Positions 25,404 to 34,422 of a stretch of 45,503 nucleotides of DNA are shown in pieces. The notes under the pieces were generated by a model. The model had not been told where the DNA came from. It saw only the letters and a program-made list of their open reading frames with translations, and did no database searches. Source of the DNA: Streptomyces adustus (lineage in GTDB: Bacteria; Actinomycetota; Actinomycetes; Streptomycetales; Streptomycetaceae); contig NZ_VJZD01000052.1 of assembly GCF_009377175.1 (NCBI RefSeq), positions 1 to 45,503 on the forward strand, in the 5' to 3' direction. The position numbers and the translations under genes were made by a program. The first letter of the stretch is position 1. Each line of letters starts with the position of its first letter.

Positions 25404-26318
25404 GTGTCCAGCACGATTCCCCCCACCGCCCAGACCCCCGAGACCGGCACCGCCCGCGTGAAGCGCGGCATGGCCGAGCAGCTCAAGGGCGGTGTGATCA
25501 TGGACGTCGTCAACGCCGAGCAGGCCAAGATCGCCGAGGACGCCGGCGCCGTCGCCGTCATGGCGCTGGAGCGGGTTCCCGCCGACATCCGCAAGGACGG
25601 CGGCGTGGCCCGGATGTCGGACCCGAACATGATCGAGGAGATCATCGAGGCCGTCTCCATCCCGGTCATGGCCAAGTCGCGGATCGGCCACTTCGTCGAG
25701 GCCCAGGTTCTTCAGTCGCTCGGTGTCGACTACATCGACGAGTCCGAGGTCCTCACCCCGGCCGACGAGGTCAACCACTCCGACAAGTGGGCGTTCACCA
25801 CCCCCTTCGTCTGTGGTGCCACCAACCTGGGCGAGGCCCTGCGCCGGATCGCCGAGGGCGCCGCGATGATCCGCTCGAAGGGCGAGGCCGGCACCGGCAA
25901 CGTCGTCGAGGCGGTCCGTCACCTGCGCCAGATCAAGAACGAGATCGCCCGGCTGCGCGGCTTCGACAACAACGAGCTGTACGCCGCCGCCAAGGACCTG
26001 CGCGCCCCGTACGAGCTGGTCAAGGAGGTCGCCGAGCTCGGCAAGCTGCCGGTCGTGCTGTTCTCCGCCGGTGGTGTCGCCACCCCCGCCGACGCCGCGC
26101 TGATGCGCCAGCTCGGCGCCGAGGGCGTCTTCGTCGGCTCCGGCATCTTCAAGTCCGGCGACCCGGCCAAGCGTGCCGCCGCCATCGTGAAGGCCACCAC
26201 CTTCTACGACGACCCGAAGATCATCGCGGACGCGTCCCGCAACCTGGGCGAGGCCATGGTCGGCATCAACTGCGACACCCTCCCCGAGACCGAGCGCTAC
26301 GCCAACCGCGGCTGGTAA
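25404..26318 (+). CDS. pdxS: Pyridoxal 5'-phosphate synthase lyase subunit PdxS
   Basis: The 304-residue synthase subunit builds PLP from ribose 5-phosphate, glyceraldehyde 3-phosphate and ammonia in the DXP-independent pathway. Key residues are present: the Asp in [13 protein letters not shown], the Schiff-base lysine in [11 protein letters not shown] and the second lysine in [18 protein letters not shown]. It forms a dodecamer fed with ammonia by PdxT, whose gene begins 5 bases after its stop. GTG 25404 is preceded by GAGG at good spacing, and residues 1-12 are the usual variable tail. Confidence 0.97.
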   Translation: MSSTIPPTAQTPETGTARVKRGMAEQLKGGVIMDVVNAEQAKIAEDAGAVAVMALERVPADIRKDGGVARMSDPNMIEEIIEAVSIPVMAKSRIGHFVEAQVLQSLGVDYIDESEVLTPADEVNHSDKWAFTTPFVCGATNLGEALRRIAEGAAMIRSKGEAGTGNVVEAVRHLRQIKNEIARLRGFDNNELYAAAKDLRAPYELVKEVAELGKLPVVLFSAGGVATPADAALMRQLGAEGVFVGSGIFKSGDPAKRAAAIVKATTFYDDPKIIADASRNLGEAMVGINCDTLPETERYANRGW

Positions 26319-26323
26319 CCCAC

Positions 26324-26932
26324 ATGACCGACGCACCTGTGATCGGCGTCCTGGCCCTTCAGGGCGACGTACGGGAGCACCTCATCGCCCTGGCCGCGGC
26401 CGACGCCGTGGCCAGGCCGGTGCGGCGCCCCGAGGAACTCGCCGAGCTGGACGGCCTGGTCCTGCCCGGTGGCGAGTCCACCACCATCTCCAAGCTGGCC
26501 GTCCTGTTCGGCGTGATGGAACCGCTCCGCGCGCGCGTGGCGGCCGGAATGCCTGTCTACGGCACCTGTGCGGGCATGATCATGCTCGCCGACAAGATCC
26601 TCGACCCGCGCTCGGGCCAGGAGACGATCGGCGGCATCGACATGATCGTGCGCCGCAACGCCTTCGGACGGCAGAACGAGTCCTTCGAGGCGGCGGTCGA
26701 CGTCAAGGGCATCGAGGGCGATCCTGTAGAGGGTGTCTTCATCCGCGCTCCGTGGGTGGAGTCCGTCGGCGCCGGCGCCGAGGTGCTCGCCGAGCACGCG
26801 GGCCATGTCGTCGCCGTACGCCAGGGCAACGTCCTGGCCACGTCGTTCCACCCGGAGCTGACCGGGGACCACCGTGTTCACTCCCTGTTCGTCGACATGG
26901 TGCGCGCGAACCGCACGGCGGAGTCCTTGTAG
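26324..26932 (+). CDS. pdxT: Pyridoxal 5'-phosphate synthase glutaminase subunit PdxT
   Basis: A 202-residue class I glutamine amidotransferase that releases ammonia from glutamine for PdxS. The triad is visible as Cys in YGTCAGMI, and His and Glu in SFHPEL near the C-terminus; the GGEST oxyanion motif lies near residue 48. The ATG follows the pdxS stop by 5 bases, so the two subunits are co-expressed. The usual length in the family is about 190-200 residues, as here. Confidence 0.97.
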   Translation: MTDAPVIGVLALQGDVREHLIALAAADAVARPVRRPEELAELDGLVLPGGESTTISKLAVLFGVMEPLRARVAAGMPVYGTCAGMIMLADKILDPRSGQETIGGIDMIVRRNAFGRQNESFEAAVDVKGIEGDPVEGVFIRAPWVESVGAGAEVLAEHAGHVVAVRQGNVLATSFHPELTGDHRVHSLFVDMVRANRTAESL

Positions 26933-27007
26933 GATCTCCGGGGTACTTCCGGGCGGTGACACCCGGGGGCGTTCGTACAGGATGGGTTACGCGAAGGAGA
27001 CAGGCAG

Positions 27008-27760
27008 ATGTCCGGCCACTCTAAATGGGCTACGACGAAGCACAAGAAGGCCGTGATCGACGCCAAGCGCGGCAAGCTCTTCGCGAAGCTGATCAAGAAC
27101 ATCGAGGTCGCGGCCCGGATGGGCGGCGTCGACATCGAGGGCAACCCGACTCTCTACGACGCCATCCAGAAGGCGAAGAAGCAGTCGGTCCCCAACAAGA
27201 ACATCGACTCCGCGGTCAAGCGCGGCGGTGGCCTCGAGGCCGGCGGCGCCGACTACGAGACGATCATGTACGAGGGCTACGGCCCCAACGGTGTCGCCGT
27301 GCTCATCGAGTGCCTGACCGACAACCGCAACCGTGCCGCGTCGGACGTCCGGGTCGCCATGACCCGCAACGGCGGCAACATGGCCGACCCGGGCTCGGTG
27401 TCGTACCTCTTCAACCGCAAGGGCGTCGTGATCGTGCCCAAGGGCGAGCTGACCGAGGACGACGTCCTGGGTGCCGTCCTGGACGCGGGCGCGGAGGAGG
27501 TCAACGACCTCGGTGAGTCCTACGAGGTCCTCAGCGAGGCGACCGACATGGTCGCGGTCCGCACCGCCCTCCAGGACGCCGGGATCGACTACGACTCCGC
27601 CGAGGCCAACTTCGTCCCGACCATGCAGGTCGAGCTGGACGAGGACGGCGCCAGGAAGATCTTCAAGCTGATCGACGCGCTCGAGGACAGCGACGACGTG
27701 CAGAACGTCTTCGCCAACTTCGACGTCAGCGACGACGTCATGGAGAAGGTCGACGCCTGA
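27008..27760 (+). CDS. yebC: YebC/PmpR (TACO1) family protein
   Basis: A complete 250-residue YebC family member, starting [25 protein letters not shown] and including the family segment [28 protein letters not shown]. These proteins were described as DNA-binding regulators and more recently as factors that ease translation of difficult peptide stretches; in several bacteria they sit just before ruvCAB, as here. A GAAGGAG RBS lies 9 bases before the ATG. A strong hairpin follows. Confidence 0.95.
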   Translation: MSGHSKWATTKHKKAVIDAKRGKLFAKLIKNIEVAARMGGVDIEGNPTLYDAIQKAKKQSVPNKNIDSAVKRGGGLEAGGADYETIMYEGYGPNGVAVLIECLTDNRNRAASDVRVAMTRNGGNMADPGSVSYLFNRKGVVIVPKGELTEDDVLGAVLDAGAEEVNDLGESYEVLSEATDMVAVRTALQDAGIDYDSAEANFVPTMQVELDEDGARKIFKLIDALEDSDDVQNVFANFDVSDDVMEKVDA

Positions 27761-27775
27761 GCGCACCCGACGAAC

Positions 27776-27811
27776 GAACGGCCCGCCGAAGTGGACTTCG
27801 GCGGGCCGTTC
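27776..27811. terminator. Bidirectional terminator between yebC and the secreted protein gene
   Basis: A perfect 17-bp stem (27776-27792 with 27795-27811) around a two-base loop, lying between convergent stops. The real loop is probably GTGGAC after fraying of the top pairs. Confidence 0.85.
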
Positions 27812-27827
27812 GCTGTGCGGCGCCGGA

Positions 27828-28133
27828 TCAGCCGTCGATGCTCTTCACACTGCCGGCGTGCTTGATGTGGCCCTTGCCGTCGGCGTCGACGGTCGCCGCG
27901 CGCATCACGTCGATCTGGCCGTCCTTCCACCAGATGTTGATGGTGGCCTTCTTGTCGCAGATGTTGTGGAAGTAGACGGTCGTCGTCGCGACGCCGTCCG
28001 CCCACGACCAGTTGAAGCAGCCGCTGCGGCCGGTGTGCTTGGAGTCGCTGGCGGCCTGCGCGGGCGTGGCCACGGCCATGCCGGCCAGCAGGACGGAAGC
28101 GGTCACGGCGGCAGCCTTCGCTATGGAGCGCAT
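27828..28133 (-). CDS. Small secreted protein, unknown function
   Basis: The 101-residue product has a classical Sec signal peptide (basic MRSIAK, hydrophobic AVTASVLLAGMAVA, cleavage likely after AQA at residue 27). The mature part of about 74 residues has just two cysteines (Cys39 and Cys59), likely one disulfide, and aromatic-rich segments (CFNWSWADG, TVYFHNIC, INIWWKDG) that suggest a small beta protein. A GGGGAA RBS precedes the ATG. It belongs to a set of small cystine-containing secreted proteins frequent in Streptomyces whose roles are unknown. The gene has its own promoter region with a LexA-like palindrome in the leader. Confidence 0.75.
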   Translation of the reverse strand: MRSIAKAAAVTASVLLAGMAVATPAQAASDSKHTGRSGCFNWSWADGVATTTVYFHNICDKKATINIWWKDGQIDVMRAATVDADGKGHIKHAGSVKSIDG

Positions 28134-28164
28134 GAATTCCCCGATTTGTCGTTGTGATGATGGT

Positions 28165-28186
28165 GATGCGAACTCCAGTTCGCATC
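28165..28186. promoter_or_regulatory. 22-bp palindrome with LexA-box core (GAAC-N4-GTTC)
   Basis: GATGCGAACT and AGTTCGCATC are perfect 10-bp inverted arms around CC. The centre reads CGAAC-TCCA-GTTCG, which fits the actinobacterial SOS-box core CGAAC-N4-GTTCG, though the inner R/Y positions of the usual consensus do not match. It lies 32 bases before the small secreted protein start and 277 before ruvC. The 329-bp gap from 28134 to 28462 otherwise holds only the two promoters listed. Confidence 0.5.
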
Positions 28187-28224
28187 GACGCGCGCAGTGG
28201 TCAGCTGTACGCGTCGCTTCGGAA

Positions 28225-28252
28225 GCTATAAGTGATCAAGAGGATGCGGCAA
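28225..28252 (-). promoter_or_regulatory. Possible promoter of the small secreted protein gene
   Basis: On the minus strand, TTGCCG (28252-28247) and TATAGC (28230-28225) are 16 bp apart in an unusually AT-rich patch for this genome. Transcription would begin near 28218, upstream of the palindrome at 28165-28186. Confidence 0.4.
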
Positions 28253-28398
28253 CGGTGATCGCCCGCAGCGGACCCGTTTTCTCGTGATGTGACGGATATG
28301 ACGGATCATCCGCGCGTGATTCTTTGCCTTTCCTTTGAAGGTCCGGTGGGTTCGGGACGGGTGCCCGGGACCGCGGACCCGGCCCCGGCCGCGGTGCG

Positions 28399-28421
28399 TT
28401 GTCGGTGCCGCCGGATAGCCT
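28399..28421 (+). promoter_or_regulatory. DNA-damage (PafBC/RecA-NDp type) promoter of ruvCAB
   Basis: TTGTCGGTG (28399-28407), 8 bases, TAGCCT (28416-28421). This is an exact match to the actinobacterial RecA-independent damage promoter TTGTCRGTG-N8-TANNNT, with no ordinary -35 at the usual distance. It lies 41 bases before the ruvC GTG. Confidence 0.75.
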
Positions 28422-28462
28422 GACGCAGCAGGCCGGACGGGATGGGCAGGAGAAGGAGCGCG

Positions 28463-28993
28463 GTGCGTGTACTCGGTGTGGATCCAGGACTGACCCGATG
28501 CGGTGTCGGAGTCGTCGAGGGCGTCGCGGGACGCCCGTTGACGATGCGCGGCGTCGGTGTCGTCCGGACGCCCGCGGACGCGGAACTGAGCCTTCGTCTG
28601 CTCGCCGTCGAGCAGGGCATAGAAGAGTGGCTGGACGAGTACCGGCCCGAATTCGTCGCCGTGGAGCGGGTGTTCAGCCAGCACAACGTGCGCACGGTGA
28701 TGGGCACGGCCCAGGCCAGTGCCGTCGCCATGCTCTGTGCCGCCCGCCGCGGCATCCCCGTCGCCCTGCACACCCCCAGCGAGGTCAAGGCCGCCGTCAC
28801 CGGCAGCGGCCGGGCCGACAAGGCGCAGGTCGGAGCCATGGTGACCCGTCTGCTGCGGCTCGACGCACCGCCGAAGCCCGCCGACGCGGCCGACGCCCTC
28901 GCCCTCGCCATCTGCCACATCTGGCGCGCCCCCGCGCAGAACCGACTCCAGCAGGCCGTTGCCCTGCACACCTCGAAAGGCCGTACGGCATGA
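28463..28993 (+). CDS. ruvC: Holliday junction resolvase RuvC
   Basis: The 176-residue RNase H-fold endonuclease cuts four-way junctions symmetrically. [20 protein letters not shown] contains the first catalytic Asp (residue 7), [20 protein letters not shown] the catalytic Glu, and [16 protein letters not shown] the C-terminal acidic pair. I chose GTG 28463, placing the Asp at the usual position; an ATG at 28442 would add RRRSA-type residues before it. AGGAG and AAGGAG lie upstream. ruvC, ruvA and ruvB form a tight operon, with ruvA overlapping the ruvC stop. Confidence 0.97.
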   Translation: MRVLGVDPGLTRCGVGVVEGVAGRPLTMRGVGVVRTPADAELSLRLLAVEQGIEEWLDEYRPEFVAVERVFSQHNVRTVMGTAQASAVAMLCAARRGIPVALHTPSEVKAAVTGSGRADKAQVGAMVTRLLRLDAPPKPADAADALALAICHIWRAPAQNRLQQAVALHTSKGRTA

Positions 28994-29595
28994 TCGCCTT
29001 CGTCAGCGGCACGGTCGCCGCACTCGCTCCCGACACCGCGGTGATCGAGGTGGGCGGGGTCGGCATGGCCGTCCTGTGCACCCCGAACACGCTGTCCACC
29101 CTGCGGATCGGGGAGCCCGCCAAGCTCGCCACCTCCCTCGTCGTCCGTGAGGACTCGCTGACGCTGTACGGCTTCGCGGACGACGACGAGCGCCAGGTGT
29201 TCGTGCTGCTCCAGACGGCCAGCGGGGTCGGTCCCCGGCTGGCCCAGGCGATGCTCGCCGTGCACACCCCGGACGCCCTGCGCCGAGCCGTGGCCTCGGG
29301 CGACGAGAAGGCGCTGGTGGCCGTCCCCGGCATCGGCAAGCGGGGCGCCCAGAAGCTCCTGCTGGAGCTGAAGGACCGGCTCGGCGCGCCGACCGGCGCC
29401 CCCGCCGTGGGCACCGCGGTCACCAGCGGCTGGCGTGAGCAACTGCACGCGGCCCTGATCGGCCTCGGCTACGCGACCCGGGAGGCGGAGGAGGCCGTGT
29501 CCGCCGTGGCCCCGCAGGCCGAGGCCGCGGGCGCCACCCCCCAGGTGGGCCAGCTCCTCAAGGCGGCCCTCCAGACCCTGAACCGCGCCCGCTGA
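28990..29595 (+). CDS. ruvA: Holliday junction branch migration subunit RuvA
   Basis: A 201-residue RuvA with its three domains: an N-terminal OB barrel ([23 protein letters not shown]), a central double helix-hairpin-helix ([16 protein letters not shown] and [20 protein letters not shown]) that grips the junction, and a C-terminal three-helix domain (about 145-200) that binds RuvB. The ATG overlaps the ruvC stop (ATGA). It forms a tetramer holding the crossover while RuvB pumps DNA. Confidence 0.97.
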   Translation: MIAFVSGTVAALAPDTAVIEVGGVGMAVLCTPNTLSTLRIGEPAKLATSLVVREDSLTLYGFADDDERQVFVLLQTASGVGPRLAQAMLAVHTPDALRRAVASGDEKALVAVPGIGKRGAQKLLLELKDRLGAPTGAPAVGTAVTSGWREQLHAALIGLGYATREAEEAVSAVAPQAEAAGATPQVGQLLKAALQTLNRAR

Positions 29596-29656
29596 CCCGT
29601 CGGCGACCGGTCCCCACCGCGTCACCGCGCCCCCACGAGACCCCGAGGCACACTTC

Positions 29657-30727
29657 ATGAACTGGGACGACACGACCGACGCCGCCGCCGGCGAGCGGCT
29701 GGTGGGCTCTGTCGCCGACCGCGAGGACCAGGCCGTCGAAGCCGCGCTGCGCCCCAAGGACCTGGGCGAGTTCATCGGCCAGGAGAAGGTCCGCGAGCAG
29801 CTCGACCTGGTGCTGCGCGCCGCTCGCGCACGCGGTGCCACCGCCGACCACGTGCTGCTCTCCGGCGCGCCCGGCCTCGGCAAGACCACCCTCTCGATGA
29901 TCATCGCAGCCGAGATGGGCGCCCCGATCCGCATCACCAGCGGCCCCGCCATCCAGCACGCCGGCGACCTGGCGGCGATCCTCTCCTCGCTCCAGGAGGG
30001 CGAGGTCCTCTTCCTCGACGAGATCCACCGCATGTCGCGGCCCGCCGAGGAGATGCTCTACATGGCGATGGAGGACTTCCGCGTCGACGTCATCGTCGGC
30101 AAGGGGCCCGGCGCCACCGCCATCCCGCTCGAACTGCCGCCGTTCACCCTGGTCGGCGCCACCACCCGGGCCGGACTGCTGCCGCCCCCGCTGCGCGACC
30201 GGTTCGGCTTCACCGCGCACATGGAGTTCTACGAGCCCGCCGAGCTGCAACGTGTCATCCACCGCTCGGCGAGCCTGCTCGACGTCGAGATCGACCCCGC
30301 CGGCGCGGCCGAGATCGCCGGCCGTTCCCGTGGCACCCCCCGTATCGCCAACCGGCTGCTGCGCCGCGTGCGCGACTACGCGCAGGTCAAGGCGGACGGT
30401 TTCATCACCCCGGAGATCGCCTCGGCGGCCCTGGCGGTCTACGAGGTCGACTCGCGTGGTCTGGACCGCCTCGACCGGGCCGTCCTCCAGGCCCTGCTGA
30501 AGCTGTTCGGCGGCGGTCCGGTCGGTCTGTCGACGCTGGCCGTCGCGGTGGGCGAGGAACGTGAGACCGTGGAGGAGGTCGCCGAGCCCTTCCTCGTGCG
30601 GGAGGGGCTGCTCGCCCGCACCCCCCGCGGACGGGTGGCCACACCGGCGGCCTGGACGCACCTCGGACTGACCCCGCCCCACGCCTCGGCCGGGGGAAAC
30701 GGACAAGGGGACCTGTTCGGGGCGTGA
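29657..30727 (+). CDS. ruvB: Holliday junction branch migration ATPase RuvB
   Basis: A 356-residue AAA+ motor with Walker [11 protein letters not shown], Walker B LFLDEIHR, sensor [11 protein letters not shown], arginine finger in LRDRFGF and the C-terminal winged helix that contacts DNA. It lies 61 bases after ruvA in the same direction. Residues 1-25 are the usual variable N-terminus. It completes the RuvABC branch migration and resolution complex. Confidence 0.98.
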   Translation: MNWDDTTDAAAGERLVGSVADREDQAVEAALRPKDLGEFIGQEKVREQLDLVLRAARARGATADHVLLSGAPGLGKTTLSMIIAAEMGAPIRITSGPAIQHAGDLAAILSSLQEGEVLFLDEIHRMSRPAEEMLYMAMEDFRVDVIVGKGPGATAIPLELPPFTLVGATTRAGLLPPPLRDRFGFTAHMEFYEPAELQRVIHRSASLLDVEIDPAGAAEIAGRSRGTPRIANRLLRRVRDYAQVKADGFITPEIASAALAVYEVDSRGLDRLDRAVLQALLKLFGGGPVGLSTLAVAVGEERETVEEVAEPFLVREGLLARTPRGRVATPAAWTHLGLTPPHASAGGNGQGDLFGA

Positions 30728-30774
30728 CGGCGCGCGCATTGGCCGGAGCAGGAACCCTGGTGCGATGCTGAGCG

Positions 30775-30804
30775 TTGTTCCATGCACGCGGACTCGCTTA
30801 GACT
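30775..30804 (+). promoter_or_regulatory. Promoter of yajC-secD-secF
   Basis: TTGTTC (30775-30780) and TAGACT (30799-30804) are 18 bp apart in the 164-base gap after ruvB. Transcription would begin near 30811, leaving an 80-base leader before yajC. Confidence 0.55.
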
Positions 30805-30891
30805 CCGCCGATGCCGCCTCTCTCGGCGGTACACATACCCCCAACCATCAGGCCGCTCACCTTCGCGGTCGTGTGAAGGAAGTTCCGACCC

Positions 30892-31425
30892 GTGAGTCTC
30901 GTGACCCTCCTCCCGTTCATCGTGCTCATCGGGGCCATGTTCCTGATGACCCGGTCGGCCAAGAAGAAGCAGCAGCAGGCTGCGCAGATGCGCAACGAGA
31001 TGCAGCCCGGCAGCGGCATCCGCACCATCGGGGGCATGTACGCGACGGTCAAGGAGGTCAACGAGGACACCGTTCTCGTCGACGCCGGCCCGGGTGTGGA
31101 GCTGCTCTTCGCCAAGAACGCCATCGGTGCGGTCCTGACCGACGACGAGTACAACCGCATCGTCCACGGCGTCGAGCACGACCTGAAGTCCGACACCGCG
31201 ATCGTCCCGGACGACGCCTCCTCCCTCACCGAGGCCGACGAGCCCGCCGACGACGCTGCCGCCCTCCCCGGCGACAAGTCCGTCGACCTCGGCAAGAAGG
31301 ACGAGCCCGCCGAGACGGAGACCGCCGAGGCCGAGGCCGACAAGGCCGACAAGGCCGACAAGGCTGTCGACGCGAAGTCGGACGAAGAGCCGAAGAAGAC
31401 AGACGGCGACGCCGACGCGAAGTAA
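30892..31425 (+). CDS. yajC: Preprotein translocase subunit YajC
   Basis: The 177-residue SecDF-associated protein has a single N-terminal transmembrane helix (LVTLLPFIVLIGAMFLMT) followed by the basic RSAKKKQQQ and the conserved cytoplasmic domain MQPGSGIRTIGGMYATVKEVNEDTVLVDAGPGVELLFAKNAI. The C-terminal 80 residues are an acidic low-complexity tail, longer than in E. coli YajC (110 residues), which includes three in-phase ADK repeats near residues 148-158 from a 9-bp GACAAGGCC repeat. GTG 30892 is the first start; secD follows after 133 bases. Confidence 0.93.
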   Translation: MSLVTLLPFIVLIGAMFLMTRSAKKKQQQAAQMRNEMQPGSGIRTIGGMYATVKEVNEDTVLVDAGPGVELLFAKNAIGAVLTDDEYNRIVHGVEHDLKSDTAIVPDDASSLTEADEPADDAAALPGDKSVDLGKKDEPAETETAEAEADKADKADKAVDAKSDEEPKKTDGDADAK

Positions 31426-31558
31426 GACGTGTGCGGGGACACGCGGAACTGCTCCGCGCGCCCCGGATGCACGGATCTCGCAAGCGGTCCCCCACACCAT
31501 GGCATGGTCGCTGCCGCGCTGACCCGGCGCGGAGCGGCCCGAGAGGGAGTACGAGAAG

Positions 31559-33322
31559 GTGGCAGCACCTAAAAAGGGCCGGAACGCGAGCGCCCAGAGC
31601 AAGCCGGGGCGCTCGCTGGCCCTGATCCTGATCGCCATCGCGGCGCTCACCGGGGGGATGTTCGCCTCCGGGCACACCACTCCGCGTCTCGGCATCGACC
31701 TGGCCGGCGGTACGAGCATCACGCTCCGGGCGGTTCCCGAGGCCGGCCAGGAATCCGCGATCAACAAGACCAACATGGACACCGCGGTCGACATCATGAA
31801 CCGCCGTGTCAACGGTCTGGGCGTCTCGGAGACCGAGGTCCAGACGCAGGGCACGCGGAACATCATCGTCAACATCCCCAAGGGCACGAACTCGGACGAG
31901 GCCCGCAAGCAGGTCGGCACCACGGCGAAGCTGTACTTCCGGCCCGTCCTCGCGACCGAGGCGTCCGGCGCCGCCGCTGCGGCCACCCCGTCGCCGAGCG
32001 CCTCCAGCAGCGCTTCGGGCAAGGCGACCGACAAGGCGTCCTCGTCCGCGTCCCCCTCCGGCTCCGCGAGCCCGTCGGCGACGGCCACCTCCCAGGGCCG
32101 CGCGGTCAGCGACGCCCTGAAGGACGACGCCACGCCGTCGGCGAGCAGCTCGGCCTCCAGCGACACGAAGGCCTCCGCCTCCCCGTCCGCCAGCGCCTCC
32201 GCCGACGCCGCGACCAGCAAGCTGGAAGCGCAGTACGCGGCCTTGGACTGCACGAAGCCGAAGGCCCGTGCCGAGGCCGGCAAGGGCGCCAAGCCCACGG
32301 ACACCACCGTCGCCTGCGGCAAGAACTCGCAGAACCAGTGGCAGAAGTACATCCTCGGCCCCGCCCAGGTCGACGGCACGGATGTGAAGAAGGCCCAGGC
32401 CATCTACAACACCCAGACCGCCGCGGGCTGGACCGTGACCATGGACTTCACGTCCAAGGGCGCCAAGAAGTTCGCCGACATCACCGGTCAGCTGGCCCAG
32501 CAGCAGTCCCCGCAGAACCAGTTCGCCATCGTCCTGGACGGCGAGGTCATCTCCGACCCGTACGTCAGGCAGGCGCTGACCGGCGGCAACGCGGAGATCT
32601 CCGGCAGCTTCACGCAGGAGGAGGCCCAGGGCCTCGCCAACGTGCTGTCGTACGGCGCGCTGCCGCTGACCTTCAAGGAAGACACCGTCACCACGGTGAC
32701 CGCCGCCCTCGGTGGCGACCAGCTGCACGCCGGTCTGGTCGCGGGCGCCATCGGCCTCGCGCTCGTCGTGATCTACCTGGTGCTCTACTACCGGGGTCTG
32801 TCGCTCATCGCGATCGCCTCGCTGATGGTCTCCGCGACCCTCACCTACGTGATCATGGCGCTGCTCGGTCCGACCATCCACTTCGCGCTGAACCTGCCGG
32901 CGGTCTGTGGTGCGATCGTCGCGATCGGTATCACCGCGGACTCGTTCATCGTGTTCTTCGAACGCATAAGGGACGAGATCCGCGAGGGCCGCAGCCTGCG
33001 TCCCGCCGTCGAGCGGGCCTGGCCGCGTGCCCGGCGCACCATCCTGGTCTCCGACTTCGTGTCGTTCCTGGCCGCCGCGGTGCTCTTCATCGTCACCGTC
33101 GGCAAGGTCCAGGGCTTCGCGTTCACGCTGGGTCTGACCACCGTGCTGGACGTGGTCGTGGTCTTCCTGTTCACCAAGCCGCTGATGACGATCTTGGCCC
33201 GCAGGAAGTTCTTCGCCGAGGGTCACAGCTGGTCCGGCCTCGACCCGAAGCGACTGGGTGCCAAGCCGCCGCTGCGCCGCACCCGCCGTCCCTCCGCCCC
33301 CGCCGAGACGAAGGAGGCGTGA
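31559..33322 (+). CDS. secD: Protein translocase subunit SecD
   Basis: The 587-residue SecD uses the proton gradient to help pull secreted proteins across the membrane. It has a first helix (residues 19-36), the periplasmic P1 region starting GIDLAGGTSITLRAVPE, and five C-terminal helices including the RND-type segment with RIRDEIREGRSLRPAVERAWPRARRT. Within P1 there is a Ser/Ala/Pro-rich insertion of about 85 residues (roughly 135-221) that ordinary SecD proteins lack. GTG 31559 follows a GAGAGGGAG site. secF starts 2 bases after its stop. Confidence 0.96.
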   Translation: MAAPKKGRNASAQSKPGRSLALILIAIAALTGGMFASGHTTPRLGIDLAGGTSITLRAVPEAGQESAINKTNMDTAVDIMNRRVNGLGVSETEVQTQGTRNIIVNIPKGTNSDEARKQVGTTAKLYFRPVLATEASGAAAAATPSPSASSSASGKATDKASSSASPSGSASPSATATSQGRAVSDALKDDATPSASSSASSDTKASASPSASASADAATSKLEAQYAALDCTKPKARAEAGKGAKPTDTTVACGKNSQNQWQKYILGPAQVDGTDVKKAQAIYNTQTAAGWTVTMDFTSKGAKKFADITGQLAQQQSPQNQFAIVLDGEVISDPYVRQALTGGNAEISGSFTQEEAQGLANVLSYGALPLTFKEDTVTTVTAALGGDQLHAGLVAGAIGLALVVIYLVLYYRGLSLIAIASLMVSATLTYVIMALLGPTIHFALNLPAVCGAIVAIGITADSFIVFFERIRDEIREGRSLRPAVERAWPRARRTILVSDFVSFLAAAVLFIVTVGKVQGFAFTLGLTTVLDVVVVFLFTKPLMTILARRKFFAEGHSWSGLDPKRLGAKPPLRRTRRPSAPAETKEA

Positions 33323-33324
33323 GA

Positions 33325-34422
33325 ATGTCGAAACTCGGCAACCTCGGCGCCCGACTGCACCGTGGCGAGATCGGTTACGACTTCGTCGGCAACCGCAAGA
33401 TCTGGTACGGCATCTCGATCCTGATCACCATCACGGCCATCCTCGGCCTGACGGTGCGCGGTCTGAACATGGGCATCGAGTTCAGGGGCGGTGCCGTCTT
33501 CACCACCAAGCCGACCAGCGTCTCGGTCTCGCAGGCGGAGCAGTACGCGGAATCGGCGTCCGGTCACCAGGCGGTGGTGCAGAAGCTCGGTGACGGCACG
33601 CTTCGCATCCAGATCCCCGATGTGGACACCGGCAAGTCCGACGAGGTCAAGTCCGCGCTGTCCAAGGACCTCAACATGCCCTCGGAGCAGATCGCCGCGG
33701 ACCTGGTCGGCCCCAGCTGGGGTGACCAGATCGCCAACAAGGCCTGGCAGGGCCTGGCGATCTTCATGATCCTGGTGGTGATCTACCTCGCGATCGCGTT
33801 CGAGTGGCGCATGGCCATCGCGGCGCTGGTCGCGCTGATCCACGACATCACCATCACGGTCGGCATCTACGCGCTGGTCGGCTTCGAGGTGACGCCCGGT
33901 ACGGTCATCGGTCTGCTGACGATCCTCGGTTACTCGCTCTACGACACGGTCGTCGTCTTCGACAGCCTCAAGGAGCAGACCAAGGACCTCACCAAGCAGA
34001 CCCGCTGGACCTACAGCGACGTCGCCAACCAGTCGATCAACAGCACCCTGGTGCGTTCCATCAACACCACGGTGGTCGCGCTGCTGCCGGTCGCGGGCCT
34101 GCTGTTCATCGGCGGCGGTGTGCTCGGCGCCGGCACGCTCAACGACATCTCGCTGTCGCTGTTCGTCGGCCTCGCGGCCGGCGCGTACTCCTCGATCTTC
34201 ATCGCCACGCCGCTCGTCGCCGACCTCAAGGAGCGCGAGCCGCAGATGAAGGCCCTCAAGAAGCGGGTCATGGCCAAGCGCGCCCAGGCCGCCGCCGAGG
34301 AGGAGTACGCCGAGGCGCGGTCCGGGCACGCCGCCGACGGCGACGAGCCGCAGGACGGGGCCGCCGCGGTCGTCGGCCCGCGCACCCGGGGCCGCGGCCG
34401 ACCGTCGGGCAGGCGTCGATGA
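33325..34422 (+). CDS. secF: Protein translocase subunit SecF
   Basis: A 365-residue SecF with a first helix (residues 26-45), the GIEFRGGAVF signature in the periplasmic domain, and five further helices that pair with SecD. The GYSLYDTVVVFDSLKEQ motif of SecF is present near residue 210. The C-terminal 55 residues are a charged, basic-ending tail (RTRGRGRPSGRRR). It starts 2 bases after secD and overlaps apt by ATGA, so export and purine-salvage genes share one message. Confidence 0.96.
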   Translation: MSKLGNLGARLHRGEIGYDFVGNRKIWYGISILITITAILGLTVRGLNMGIEFRGGAVFTTKPTSVSVSQAEQYAESASGHQAVVQKLGDGTLRIQIPDVDTGKSDEVKSALSKDLNMPSEQIAADLVGPSWGDQIANKAWQGLAIFMILVVIYLAIAFEWRMAIAALVALIHDITITVGIYALVGFEVTPGTVIGLLTILGYSLYDTVVVFDSLKEQTKDLTKQTRWTYSDVANQSINSTLVRSINTTVVALLPVAGLLFIGGGVLGAGTLNDISLSLFVGLAAGAYSSIFIATPLVADLKEREPQMKALKKRVMAKRAQAAAEEEYAEARSGHAADGDEPQDGAAAVVGPRTRGRGRPSGRRR

